Positions 55,752 through 64,000 of a stretch of 64,000 nt of DNA are shown piece by piece. The notes beneath the pieces are model-generated. The model ran no database searches and had not been told where the DNA came from. It was given only the letters and a program-made list of their open reading frames with translations. This DNA comes from CBDDHT01 sp965227905. GTDB lineage: Bacteria > Pseudomonadota > Alphaproteobacteria > Rhizobiales > Methyloligellaceae. The translations under genes and the position numbers were made by a program. The stretch lies in the NCBI GenBank assembly GCA_965227905.1, contig OZ245780.1:2976001-3040000 (forward strand). Direction: 5' to 3'. Position 1 is the first letter of the stretch. The number at the start of each line of letters is the position of its first letter.

Positions 55752-57038
55752 CTAGACAATGGCCACCTTGTTGTAGGCTTCCTCGTCGAGCTCGCCTTCG
55801 CTCTTGGCGATAAGGACAGAGACCATCAGATCACCGGTCACGTTCACCGTCGTACGGGCCATATCGAGGATGCGATCGATACCGGCAATCACCGCCAGAC
55901 CTTCCAGTGGCAGTCCGACAGAGGTCAGCACGAGAGACAGCATGATCAAGCCGGCACCCGGGACACCTGCGCTGCCGATCGAGGCCAATGTCGAAGTCAG
56001 GATGATCGTAATGTACTGACCGGTTGTCAGATCGATCCCGAAGGCCTGTGCCACAAAGAGTGCTGCCACGCCCTGGTAGAGCGCGGTGCCGTCCATGTTG
56101 ATGGTAGCGCCGAGCGGCAGCACGAAACTGGAAACAGGCCGTGACACGCCAAGATTTGTCCTGGCGCATTCCATTGTAACGGGGAGGGTTCCCGAACTGC
56201 TGGTCGTGGTGAACGCCACGGCCTGAGCGTCGATGATTCCTCTCCAGTACCGAACAGGGTTGAGCCGCGCAGTCATCATGATGCCGCCGAATGTCAGCGT
56301 GATCAGGACGTGCAGGATGCATCCAAGATAGACACCTGCAATCACCTTGCCGAGCGGTAACAAGACGTCGAGGCCGTATTTGCCTGCGACCCATGCCATC
56401 AGGGCAAAGACGCCGTATGGCGCGAATGCCATGACCATATGGGTCATCTTGTACATGATCTCGGCAAACGACTCGAAAACCGCGGCGACAGGCTTACCTT
56501 TTTCTTCCGCCAGATTGATCGCGACGCCGAGCATGAGGGCGAAAACGATGATCTGCAGAACCGAACCGGACGACATGGCGGCAACGGGGTTCTTCGGAAC
56601 CATATTGAGCAAGGTCGATATGAACGATGGCGCTTCCTTTGCTGCCGTCAACTCTGCAGGCATTTGCATATTGAGGCCTGCGCCGGGCTGCAGGATTGTC
56701 CCGACCGCCAGGCCAATGGTAATAGCGACGGCTGTCGTGAGTAGATAAAGCCCAAACGATTTGGCACCGATCCGGCCCATCTTCTTGACGTCGTCCATCG
56801 AGCAGATCCCGACGACCAGTGACGAAAAGATGAGAGGCACGATCAGCATCTTGATCAAATTGATAAACAGAACGCCGATGGGTTTGATGTATTCCGCATT
56901 AGGGCCGAGGATCACACCGACCACGACGCCCAAGAGAAGCGCGATGATGATCTTCTGCCAGAGTTTTAAGCCCGTCCAGAAGCCGAGCGGCCCTCCGTTG
57001 CGAGTGGGTGTGAGTGGATCTGTGTGTTTTTCGGCCAT
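55752..57038 (-). CDS. Dicarboxylate/amino acid:cation symporter (DAACS family)
   Basis: This inner-membrane carrier takes up glutamate, aspartate or C4-dicarboxylates with Na+ or H+. The 428-residue protein has eight hydrophobic helices and two hairpins, with the serine-rich HP1 motif (TTTSSSGTLPVT, about 269-280) and NMDGTALYQG (about 307-316) of the family. ATG 57038 was chosen for its GGGGAGA ribosome site; the open frame upstream is not conserved in kind. The gltP or dctA choice cannot be made from sequence alone. A LysR gene diverges from it. Confidence 0.93.
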   Translation of the reverse strand: MAEKHTDPLTPTRNGGPLGFWTGLKLWQKIIIALLLGVVVGVILGPNAEYIKPIGVLFINLIKMLIVPLIFSSLVVGICSMDDVKKMGRIGAKSFGLYLLTTAVAITIGLAVGTILQPGAGLNMQMPAELTAAKEAPSFISTLLNMVPKNPVAAMSSGSVLQIIVFALMLGVAINLAEEKGKPVAAVFESFAEIMYKMTHMVMAFAPYGVFALMAWVAGKYGLDVLLPLGKVIAGVYLGCILHVLITLTFGGIMMTARLNPVRYWRGIIDAQAVAFTTTSSSGTLPVTMECARTNLGVSRPVSSFVLPLGATINMDGTALYQGVAALFVAQAFGIDLTTGQYITIILTSTLASIGSAGVPGAGLIMLSLVLTSVGLPLEGLAVIAGIDRILDMARTTVNVTGDLMVSVLIAKSEGELDEEAYNKVAIV

Positions 57039-57118
57039 CGTCGATTTTCTCCCCAGAATGAATCGAACCCCGCGCAAGCGATTTACCGCGCAGAAGCATC
57101 TTTGGTTCTGAGACCCGA

Positions 57119-57167
57119 ACGGCCATCGATGGCCGTCGGTTTTCGACGGTCGAGGCAATGGCCTCGA
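57119..57167. promoter_or_regulatory. Perfect 18-bp palindrome and adjacent dyad in the symporter/LysR gap
   Basis: ACGGCCATCGATGGCCGT (57119-57136) is its own reverse complement. TCGAGGC-AATG-GCCTCGA (57150-57167) follows at once. They lie in the 480-bp gap between the divergent symporter and LysR genes, 80-130 bp upstream of the symporter start. The rest of 57039-57518 shows no gene that I can support. Confidence 0.45.
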
Positions 57168-57518
57168 TCAGACGTTGAGGGGGGCAATCAAAATGTTATG
57201 CGCGCTCCAACGCAAAGCTTGTTCACACCACCCACCCGCGCCTTCTAGGCACACTGTCCGCTGTCCACGTCCTGTCACGATCATTCGTGCTCGCCGCATT
57301 GCCAGCGGATCTTCGGACCTCAGGCCCGTGGTCGAGTCTGTCAGGCAGTATTATGACTGACCAATGCCGATCCCGTATGACCTATGCTGGATCGGCATGA
57401 AGTGTATTTGCGTGCAATTTGGTGGAGATTTGGCGGAAGCCATGGCAATGCCCTAACCTTCGAAATAGGGCCATCCGCGCGGTGGTCAAGGGCATGCGAC
57501 AATCTGGGACTGCGGCGC

Positions 57519-58445
57519 ATGGAACTGAAATGGCTTGAAGACTTTGTCAGCCTTGCCAACACGCACAGTTTTTCCCGGTCGGCGGAAGAGCGGAACATCA
57601 CGCAGCCGGCCTTCAGCCGCCGTATTCGTGCGCTTGAGAGCTGGCTTGGAACCTCACTCATCGACAGAAGTACATTCCCAACGACGTTAACGCGAGAAGG
57701 GCGGGCTTTTCGCGATACGGCGGAACAAACACTGATCCTCATGCATGAAGCCCGCGACGAGTTTCGCGGTCAGCAGGGGCGAGCACGATCCACAATCAGT
57801 TTTTCCGCTCTGCACGGCATCACATTGAGTTTCTTTGCCCAGTGGCTCCATGAGGTGCAATCGCATATCGGTCCGATTGCGACGCGTATCGATCCTGGAA
57901 ACTTCCATGATTGCGTTCGGGCACTGGTGGACGGAGATTGCGATTATCTGCTGTGTTACGCCAACGAGTCCGTTCCGGTGCTGCTGGACCCGCAAATCTA
58001 CCCTTCGATCAAACTGTCCAGCGAACGCCTGTTGCCGGTGTCGCTTGCCAATGAAAAGCAGCAACCGAAATTCGATATGGATCGACCGGGCTCAGACCTG
58101 ATTCCGTTGCTCTCTTATGGTTCATACAGCTACTGGGGCCGTGTCGAGAATTTCATTGTCTCTCAGCAAGCGCCACCCTTGTCCTTCAATACGATCTGCG
58201 AAAACCCCATGGGGGCATCGCTCAGAGCTTTGGCTCTCGCAGGACATGGCGTGGCATGGCTCGTCGAAAGCTCGATCAGTTCTGAACTCGCCTCCAAGAC
58301 CCTGGTGCCCGTCGGCGATGAGCAGCTGCAAATGACATTCGACATTCGCCTGTATCGATCGACCGAAAGAACGCGCCCCCAGCTCACCCAATTCTGGGAT
58401 TGTATCGAGGCGCTCACGAACGGCGACAACGATAATATGCCTTGA
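57519..58445 (+). CDS. LysR family transcriptional regulator
   Basis: The 308-residue protein has the LysR helix-turn-helix (MELKWLEDFVSLANTHSFSRSAEERNITQPAFSRRI, split here as N-terminal about 1-60) and a substrate-binding domain behind it. It resembles the HypT/YjiE branch by its start MELKWLEDF. ATG 57519 is the family start; the 45 codons upstream are not supported. It diverges from the symporter and lies before the PLP decarboxylase, so either could be its target. Confidence 0.9.
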   Translation: MELKWLEDFVSLANTHSFSRSAEERNITQPAFSRRIRALESWLGTSLIDRSTFPTTLTREGRAFRDTAEQTLILMHEARDEFRGQQGRARSTISFSALHGITLSFFAQWLHEVQSHIGPIATRIDPGNFHDCVRALVDGDCDYLLCYANESVPVLLDPQIYPSIKLSSERLLPVSLANEKQQPKFDMDRPGSDLIPLLSYGSYSYWGRVENFIVSQQAPPLSFNTICENPMGASLRALALAGHGVAWLVESSISSELASKTLVPVGDEQLQMTFDIRLYRSTERTRPQLTQFWDCIEALTNGDNDNMP

Positions 58446-58593
58446 GCCCTTGGACGTCATGTTCGGTAGGCATGGCGCATAAGCAGTCGGCATTGGGCAT
58501 GGCTTCGAGCGATCGGCACTGTGCCGGAATAGCGCGGCGTGCCTGCCGTACGCCTCGTCGGCGTTGCAGGCCAAATCAACCAAGGACAATTCG

Positions 58594-60066
58594 ATGGCGT
58601 TGAAGTCGGAAGACATCCACGATTCCGAAAAATCACTCGATCCTGATGATTGGCACCAGTTCCGGGAGCTTTCGCACCGGATGCTGGATGTTGCGCTGGA
58701 TCATATGCAGGGCGCTACCGATCGGAAGGTTTGGACGCCGGTCCCTGAAGACGTGAAAGATGCATTGGCCGAACCGCCGCCGATGGATGGGCAGGGTACG
58801 GAGAAGGTCTGTGATGACCTAACGAACTTGGTGCTGCCTTATGCAACGGGGAACACCCATCCGAGGTTCTTTGGCTGGGTGCACGGGGCAGGGACGCCGG
58901 GCGGCGTCATTGCAGAATCCATGGCGGCTGCAATGAACGCGAATCTCGGCGGTCGCGATCATGGCGCAATCTATGTCGAGCGACAGGTCATAGACTGGTG
59001 CCGCCGGCTGTTCGGCTTTCCTGACACTGCGAGCGGTTTGGTTGTCAGTGGGACGTCGATGGCGACAATGATTGCACTGACGGCTGCCAGGTACAAAAAA
59101 GTCGACTATGACGTCCGCCGCCGTGGGGTGCAGCCCAGCGAAGGCAAACTCGTCGGCTACGCCTCCGCCGAAGCTCATAGCTGCATGGCGCGGACATTCG
59201 ATCTCATGGGGCTCGGTATGGATGCTCTGAGATCTGTCCCCGTCGATGCCGACTATTCGATGAATATCGAGGCTTTGCGGCAAGCGATCGCGGTCGACCA
59301 GGCAGCCGGCAAGACGCCGTTTTGTGTCATGGGTTCCGCAGCAACCGTGAACACAGGTTCGATCGATGATCTTGCGGCGATCGCGCGAGTTTGCCGGGAG
59401 TTCGATCTCTGGTTCCATGTCGATGGCGCGTTTGGGGCAATCCCCGCTTTGAGCGATGAGCTTCGCCCAAGGTTGAAAGGCATCGAAGAGGCAGACTCTC
59501 TGGCATTCGATTTTCACAAGTGGATGCATGTTCAGTATGACGCCGGATGCGTGCTCATCCGTAGCGAAGAAGTTCACCGGGAGGCCTTCACTTTGCGTCG
59601 CGAGTATCTGACAGCCGCGCCGCGCGGCCTCGCGGCAGGCAATCCCTGGTTTTGCGAATACGGGCCGGAACTCTCCCGCGGGTTCCGTGCGCTCAAGATC
59701 TGGTTTGCCCTAAAGGAGCATGGCATCAGGCGGATCGCTGAGAAGGTCGAAGACAATTGTCGCCATGCAACCTATCTCGCCGGGTTGGTCGAGGAGCATC
59801 CCGATCTCGAGCTTTCGGCACCGGTTGCCTTGAACATCGTTTGTTTTCGGTTCGCGACGCCGTCTTTGACCACACAGCAGCTCAATGATCTGAATGCTGA
59901 AATCGTCATGGAGCTTCAGGTTACTGGCGTCGCCGCGCCGTCAACCACGAAGCTCGACGATGTTCTGGCAATCCGCGTGAACATCACAAATCATCGCTGT
60001 ACCCGGGCCGATTTTGACCTTCTGGTCGAGGCCGTCGTGGCTGAGGGCCGTGCGCGCTGCTCTTGA
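58594..60066 (+). CDS. Pyridoxal-phosphate-dependent decarboxylase (group II)
   Basis: The 490-residue protein is an amino-acid decarboxylase of the aromatic-amino-acid/glutamate group. PLP residues are visible: Lys309 in FDFHKWMHV, Asp277 in HVDGAFGA and His195 in SAEAHSC. Substrate cannot be fixed; aromatic amino acids, glutamate and diaminobutyrate are all possible for this fold. ATG 58594 follows AAGGAC at 58581-58586. Its neighbour is the LysR gene 148 bp upstream. Confidence 0.88.
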   Translation: MALKSEDIHDSEKSLDPDDWHQFRELSHRMLDVALDHMQGATDRKVWTPVPEDVKDALAEPPPMDGQGTEKVCDDLTNLVLPYATGNTHPRFFGWVHGAGTPGGVIAESMAAAMNANLGGRDHGAIYVERQVIDWCRRLFGFPDTASGLVVSGTSMATMIALTAARYKKVDYDVRRRGVQPSEGKLVGYASAEAHSCMARTFDLMGLGMDALRSVPVDADYSMNIEALRQAIAVDQAAGKTPFCVMGSAATVNTGSIDDLAAIARVCREFDLWFHVDGAFGAIPALSDELRPRLKGIEEADSLAFDFHKWMHVQYDAGCVLIRSEEVHREAFTLRREYLTAAPRGLAAGNPWFCEYGPELSRGFRALKIWFALKEHGIRRIAEKVEDNCRHATYLAGLVEEHPDLELSAPVALNIVCFRFATPSLTTQQLNDLNAEIVMELQVTGVAAPSTTKLDDVLAIRVNITNHRCTRADFDLLVEAVVAEGRARCS

Positions 60067-60161
60067 CCTGCATATTGCGGCTTGAACCAAGAGCGGCATG
60101 GCCGCATCCTGTATTGCGGTCTATCGTCTTTGCCGTGGAGCCGAAGAGCAGGGAGGCGGGT

Positions 60162-60938
60162 ATGGCGCAAAAGGACCAATGGCCAAGCGTGAGTCAGCTC
60201 TCGATCAGTGACCTGGTCGATGTCATGGCAGCCGGCATTAGGGATTTGCGGGCTGCACCTTTCTATGGGCTGGTTATCGGTGGGATGTTTGCGGCAGCCG
60301 GCTGGATTCTGCTGATTATGCTCTGGCAGCTCGATCTCCCATATCTCTCCTATCCGCTTGCTATGGGCTTCGCATTGATTGCACCCTTTGCGGCCGTTGG
60401 ATTCTATGCCGTGAGCGAACAGATCGAGGCTGGTGAGCCTTTGTCGTGGTCCTCTCTCTGGGCCGCCGTGCGTCGATCGACACAGCGCGATCTTCGTTGG
60501 ATGGCGCTTGTAACCGGTTTTGCGTTTTTCATATGGGTCGACATGGCGGCCATGCTGTTCATGGTGTTTATCGGCTTCAATGCCCTCGAACACGGATTCA
60601 TGAATGTATTGTTCGGGACGTCATCGGGGATCATGTTCCTGCTTGTCGGGAATTTCGCCGGTGCCGTCATTGCCATGATTGTCTTTTCGATATCTGCCGT
60701 TTCTTTTCCGATGCTCTACGACCGGGATGTGGATTTTGTTACCGCCATGGTCACAAGTGTGCGTCTCGTCCTCGCAAATCCGGCGACGATGATTATCTGG
60801 TGCATCACGATCGCCGTTCTGACGGGGCTCGCGCTGCTGTCGGTATTTGTCGGGTTGATCGTCGTGCTGCCGATCGTCGGCCACGCAACCTGGCATCTTT
60901 ATCGCCGCGCAGTCGCGCCGGCAGAGATGGTGTCTTAG
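60162..60938 (+). CDS. DUF2189 family integral membrane protein
   Basis: The 258-residue protein has six hydrophobic helices. The N-terminal block SISDLVDVMAAGIRDLRAAP and the YGLVIGGMF helix are typical of DUF2189, whose function is unknown. ATG 60162 follows the ribosome site GGGAGG by 6 nt. The gene is 95 nt after the decarboxylase and may be cotranscribed. Confidence 0.85.
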   Translation: MAQKDQWPSVSQLSISDLVDVMAAGIRDLRAAPFYGLVIGGMFAAAGWILLIMLWQLDLPYLSYPLAMGFALIAPFAAVGFYAVSEQIEAGEPLSWSSLWAAVRRSTQRDLRWMALVTGFAFFIWVDMAAMLFMVFIGFNALEHGFMNVLFGTSSGIMFLLVGNFAGAVIAMIVFSISAVSFPMLYDRDVDFVTAMVTSVRLVLANPATMIIWCITIAVLTGLALLSVFVGLIVVLPIVGHATWHLYRRAVAPAEMVS

Positions 60939-60955
60939 GGTCTGACCGGGAATGT

Positions 60956-61041
60956 CCTGAAGCCTGCCCGCTCCCCCGGCCCAACCACCCCAAGCGTACC
61001 CTTATTGGGTGGTTGGGCCGGGGAAGCGGGCAGGCTTCAGG
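60956..61041. repeat. Large intergenic palindromic element, copy 2
   Basis: Two 35-bp arms (60956-60990 and 61007-61041) match with one mismatch around a 16-bp loop. The core GGCCCAACCACCC and the loop equal those of copy 1 at 25795-25870, with the loop reversed. It lies between the convergent DUF2189 and racemase genes and could act as a bidirectional terminator. Confidence 0.85.
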
Positions 61042-61059
61042 AAATTCAGGACAAGCCGC

Positions 61060-61734
61060 TTAGACGCCCGAATATCCAAGTCGTAGCGAACTGATTGCCG
61101 CCGCTGTTGCGGCTTGCGTCGGATCGATAACCGGAACCTGAAGTTGGTCTTCCATCCCGCGCCGATATCGCGCCATGCCGGCACACCCCAGAAGGATAAT
61201 ATTGGCATCGTGTTCGTCCCGAAGACGACGACCGACGTCGAGCATCTGAATGCCGACGGTCTCTTCATTGGCAAGCTCGGCGACGGTCATATTGACCGGA
61301 AGGTCTGCGACAATCCTTTCCCGTAGACCGAGAGACTCGGCATAGGCCCAATGCCGCTCGACCGCATCGGCAAGGATTGAAATGACGCCAACGCGGCCGC
61401 CTAGCATGATCGCGGTCGCCAATCCCGTTTCGGCGATTCCGAATACAGGCTTTTGTGTAATCCCACGTGCCGCCCGCAATCCGGGGTCTGAGTAGCAGGC
61501 AATGACAAAGGCGTCGGCTTCGGATTCCCGGGATGTAATTGCATTGGTGACGCATTGAGCTGCGACCTCGGAGTCGCGTTGACTCTCGATACCATAGGGA
61601 CCATCGGGCAATGTAATGCACTCGATGGGCGGAGCGTCCGCTGTGCGCAGCGGATCGAGCGCCCGATCGATCGATCGGGTCACCTCTTCGTTGCTATTGG
61701 GATTGATGACGAGAACGCGGGTTTGCATGTCCAT
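61060..61734 (-). CDS. Aspartate/glutamate/hydantoin racemase family protein
   Basis: The 224-residue protein has two racemase cysteines, Cys80 (FVIACYSDPG) and Cys184 (ILLGCAGMA), the usual pair for two-base racemisation. The N-terminal VLVINPNSNEEVTRSID motif is typical of hydantoin racemases and related Asp/Glu racemases. It lies 3 nt after the carbamoylase gene, so a role in racemising hydantoins or amino-acid derivatives is likely. ATG 61728 is a possible second start. Confidence 0.85.
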   Translation of the reverse strand: MDMQTRVLVINPNSNEEVTRSIDRALDPLRTADAPPIECITLPDGPYGIESQRDSEVAAQCVTNAITSRESEADAFVIACYSDPGLRAARGITQKPVFGIAETGLATAIMLGGRVGVISILADAVERHWAYAESLGLRERIVADLPVNMTVAELANEETVGIQMLDVGRRLRDEHDANIILLGCAGMARYRRGMEDQLQVPVIDPTQAATAAAISSLRLGYSGV

Positions 61735-61737
61735 GAC

Positions 61738-62676
61738 CTAGTCTGGAAGGACGGCGCCGGTTCGTTCGGTGATCAAGCCATAGTGTTCGATGCGGCGGTG
61801 GCGCGCGAAATCGAAGATGGTCTCTTTATAGAATGTGCATTCGTCCAGATCGCAATCAGCGACGATCAATTCGTCACCCAGTGTTTTGGTGCGCGCCACG
61901 ATCTGTCCGGACGGGTGGACGATGGTCGAGCCACCGAGAAGTTCGTGACCGTCTTCGACGCCCGCCTTTGCGATTGAGACCACCCAGGTGCCGTTCTGAT
62001 AGGCACCAGCCTGTACCGAGAGATCGTTGTGGAAGGTCCTCAAATCTTCCGGCTCGCCAGCACGCTGCGAATTGGCCGTGGGGGTGTTGAATCCGAGCAG
62101 CACCATTTCCACGCCTTGCAATCCCATGACGCGGTAGGTCTCGGGCCAGCGCCGGTCGTTGCAGATACACATGCCGAATATGCCGTCCATAAAGCGCCAC
62201 ACCTGAAATCCTGTGTCGCCAACGGCAAAATACTTCTTTTCCAAATGCTGGAAGGCGCGTTCCGGATCATACTCGCCATGGCCGGGGAGGTGGGTCTTGC
62301 GGTACTTGCCGACGATCTTTCCGTCCTTGTCGACGAGGATCGATGTATTGAAATATCGGCGCGCGCCATCTGGGTCTTCGATCTCTGCATAGCCGAACGA
62401 TATCGCAATCCCATAGTCTTTTGCGCGATCGAACAGAGGTCTGGTCGCATCGTTCGGCATCTCGGTTTCAAAAAAACTGTCGATCTCCTGAGGATCATCC
62501 ATATCCCAGCGCGGAAAGAACGTCGTGAGTGCGAGTTCCGGATAAGCGACAAGTTGGCAGCCTTGCTCCTTGGCCTGGTCGAGCAGCGTGATCATTCGAT
62601 CAACTGCGACTTTTCGGCTGTCGGACCGCTGTATCGGTCCGAGCTGTGCCCCGCCCACACGAATGATTCTGGCCAT
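61738..62676 (-). CDS. N-carbamoyl-D-amino-acid hydrolase
   Basis: The enzyme removes the carbamoyl group from N-carbamoyl-D-amino acids to give D-amino acid, CO2 and ammonia. The 312-residue nitrilase-superfamily protein has the triad Glu47 (AYPELAL), Lys127 (KYRKTHLPG) and Cys172 (CICNDRRWPE), matching Agrobacterium D-carbamoylase spacing. AFQHLEKKYF is also close to that family. The start is ATG 62676. It is divergent from a LysR gene. Confidence 0.9.
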   Translation of the reverse strand: MARIIRVGGAQLGPIQRSDSRKVAVDRMITLLDQAKEQGCQLVAYPELALTTFFPRWDMDDPQEIDSFFETEMPNDATRPLFDRAKDYGIAISFGYAEIEDPDGARRYFNTSILVDKDGKIVGKYRKTHLPGHGEYDPERAFQHLEKKYFAVGDTGFQVWRFMDGIFGMCICNDRRWPETYRVMGLQGVEMVLLGFNTPTANSQRAGEPEDLRTFHNDLSVQAGAYQNGTWVVSIAKAGVEDGHELLGGSTIVHPSGQIVARTKTLGDELIVADCDLDECTFYKETIFDFARHRRIEHYGLITERTGAVLPD

Positions 62677-62768
62677 TACCTGCCGTCTCCATGAACCGAT
62701 GCTGATACCGAACGCGCCCATTGACCACTAAGGGTCTTTTTGAATCAAGCGAAAGCCATCTACAATGT

Positions 62769-62782
62769 CGAATTAAATTTCG
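62769..62782. promoter_or_regulatory. Small AT-rich dyad between carbamoylase and LysR
   Basis: CGAA-N6-TTCG (62769-62782), in an AT-rich core, lies 31 bp before the LysR start in the 136-bp divergent gap. Its short arms fit the T-N11-A type of LysR site only loosely. Confidence 0.25.
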
Positions 62783-62812
62783 GACCGTAATTATTTGTGT
62801 AGCTTATACCTG

Positions 62813-63724
62813 ATGAACCTCAGACAGTTGGAGATATTCCGTGCCGTGATGCAAGGCGGCTCGACGAAGAACGCCGCACATTTGCTACTGATCTCCCAAC
62901 CCGCGGTCAGCAATATGATCCGGCAATTCGAGGATCAGCTTGGCTTTCCGCTTTTCGAGCGCAAGAGCGGCCGGTTGCGCCCGACACCGGAAGCAGAAAC
63001 CCTCTACGCGAACTCCGATACGGTCTTTGCGCATTTCGATGGACTGCGCAGTCTTGCCGAGGATTTGCGCGACACGCTTGCCGGCACGCTCAAGTTCGTC
63101 GCGAGTCCGAGTATCGGGCAAACCGTCGTGCCTAAGGCCGTCGCCGCCTTCGTGAAGGATCGACCCGCTGTCAAAGTCGGTTTCGATACCCCGCCGCATG
63201 AGCATGTCATCGAGCTCCTGATCGGGGATCAGGCGGACTTTGGTTTGACGATCACTCCGATCGATCATCCTGCGTTGCAGACCAATCTGGTTCGCAAAGG
63301 CAAACTGGTCTGTGTCCTTCCCAAGGGGCATCCTCTGCAAGGCAAAGGCGTTGTGCGTCCGCGCGACCTGCGAGCGGAGCATCTGATTTCCTACCCACGC
63401 GCGTCGCCCATCGGGTTGATCGTCGATGAGTCCTTCCGCGAGGCGGGCGAACATCAGCAGATCAATATGAACGTGCGCTTTTGCTTTACGGCCTGCACCC
63501 TGGTCGATGCCGGCGCAGGCGTGGCCATCGTAGATGAGTTCACCGTCAGCGAGCAGAGTTTCAAGAACCTCGTCGTGAAGCCTTTCAAATCCAGCCAGCA
63601 TGTCGCCGTGTCGCTGTCCTATTCGCGACTTCGTCCACTCTCGCGCCTGGCAACGTTGTTTCTCGACAGTTATCTGTGGCCGTCCGGCACGCTCGCGCCA
63701 TCGCATTCGACGGAAGAAAACTAA
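62813..63724 (+). CDS. LysR family transcriptional regulator
   Basis: The 303-residue protein has the N-terminal helix-turn-helix (MNLRQLEIFRAVM..., with ISQPAVSNMIRQFE) and a substrate-binding domain with a hinge near 85-95. ATG 62813 is the family start; an ATG/TTG-type start 18 nt earlier adds six residues without support. It diverges from the carbamoylase-racemase operon, which it probably controls. Confidence 0.93.
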   Translation: MNLRQLEIFRAVMQGGSTKNAAHLLLISQPAVSNMIRQFEDQLGFPLFERKSGRLRPTPEAETLYANSDTVFAHFDGLRSLAEDLRDTLAGTLKFVASPSIGQTVVPKAVAAFVKDRPAVKVGFDTPPHEHVIELLIGDQADFGLTITPIDHPALQTNLVRKGKLVCVLPKGHPLQGKGVVRPRDLRAEHLISYPRASPIGLIVDESFREAGEHQQINMNVRFCFTACTLVDAGAGVAIVDEFTVSEQSFKNLVVKPFKSSQHVAVSLSYSRLRPLSRLATLFLDSYLWPSGTLAPSHSTEEN

Positions 63725-63746
63725 GGCCTGTCGACAGCACGCACAC

Positions 63747-63831
63747 CTATGTCCCGGACTAGATCCGGGGCCCAGGGCAGCAGGCGTTTCGGTTCGGTCG
63801 CCCTGGGTCCCGGATCAAGTCCGGGACATAG
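63747..63831. repeat. Intergenic palindromic repeat of the GTCCCGGACT-TGATCCGGGA type
   Basis: Two 32-bp arms (63747-63778 and 63800-63831) match with two mismatches around a 21-bp loop. Similar GTCCCGGA-containing palindromes are frequent intergenic repeats in alphaproteobacterial genomes. It is unrelated to the two copies at 25.8 and 61.0 kb. The stretch 63832-64000 to the window end shows no gene I can support. Confidence 0.8.
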
Positions 63832-64000
63832 AGGGAGCAAGTCCCATGAACAACCAATGCGACTTTGTCCCGGCCTCATTTTCCGGCAGTACTGCCCAAA
63901 ATTGCAGCGCGATTCCTATAACTGCTATTTATTTCAAAGTCTGAATATCTAATTCGACTTTATTCCCAGCCAATTGCATCCTGAGAGCGTCGGAGGAAGG

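Noticed and set aside
57384..57518. 45-residue extension of the first LysR protein
   Set aside because: LysR proteins start just before the helix-turn-helix, as at 57519.
60956..61041. Insertion-sequence end or integron site
   Set aside because: There is no transposase or integrase near either copy and no target duplication that I can see.

Overview
The window is a chromosomal segment of an alphaproteobacterium, most likely a member of the Hyphomicrobiales (Rhizobiales) or a close relative. The call rests on gene order (hup, tRNA, nuoA-N, birA, rnj, mce, DUF1467, proS, lolC, lolD, dnaE; rpsB, tsf, pyrH, frr, uppS, cdsA, dxr, rseP, bamA, lpxD, fabZ, lpxA, lpxI, lpxB; then gltA, gltX, comEC, lexA, moeA, moaC, trpC, trpD, trpG), on the short proline-tRNA ligase, on LpxI in place of LpxH, and on a direct-repeat GTTC-N7-GTTC SOS box at lexA. 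Base composition is moderately GC-rich and even. I see no transposase, phage gene, CRISPR array or broken gene.

Layout. 1-1.7 kb: HU gene, tRNA-Val(UAC), a small exported protein built of nine 11-residue glycine repeats, tRNA-Asp(GUC). 1.7-16.7 kb: the complete 14-subunit respiratory complex I operon, interrupted between nuoC and nuoD by a hot-dog thioesterase with the fluoroacetyl-CoA thioesterase catalytic residues. 16.7-25.7 kb: birA, RNase J, a succinate-semialdehyde-type dehydrogenase, methylmalonyl-CoA epimerase, a DUF1467 membrane protein, a lineage-specific gap with a probable minus-strand small transcript and a hypothetical exported protein, then proS and lolCD. 25.9-29.4 kb: dnaE behind a 30-bp perfect inverted repeat. 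29.4-44.4 kb: a long co-directional run for translation (S2, EF-Ts, ribosome recycling), UMP kinase, isoprenoid and phospholipid synthesis, outer-membrane assembly and lipid A synthesis. 44.5-54.8 kb: mostly minus-strand genes for citrate synthase, GltX, LexA, molybdenum cofactor and tryptophan synthesis, with comEC on the plus strand. 54.9-64 kb: an accessory area with a membrane-anchored MOSC protein, a dicarboxylate/glutamate-type symporter, two LysR regulators, a PLP decarboxylase, a DUF2189 membrane protein, and a two-gene N-carbamoyl-D-amino-acid hydrolase plus Asp/Glu/hydantoin racemase operon.

How it works together. Most of the window is housekeeping: energy conservation, replication, translation, envelope synthesis, SOS control. 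The accessory 3' end looks like amino-acid and hydantoin-derivative catabolism under LysR control. Non-routine points are the thioesterase inside the nuo operon, a shared helix-hairpin-helix C-terminal domain on both NuoE and ribosomal protein S2, the 11-residue repeat protein, a candidate small RNA with a strong terminator, and large intergenic palindromes (two related copies plus one of another family). All calls come from reading the sequence; no database search was run.
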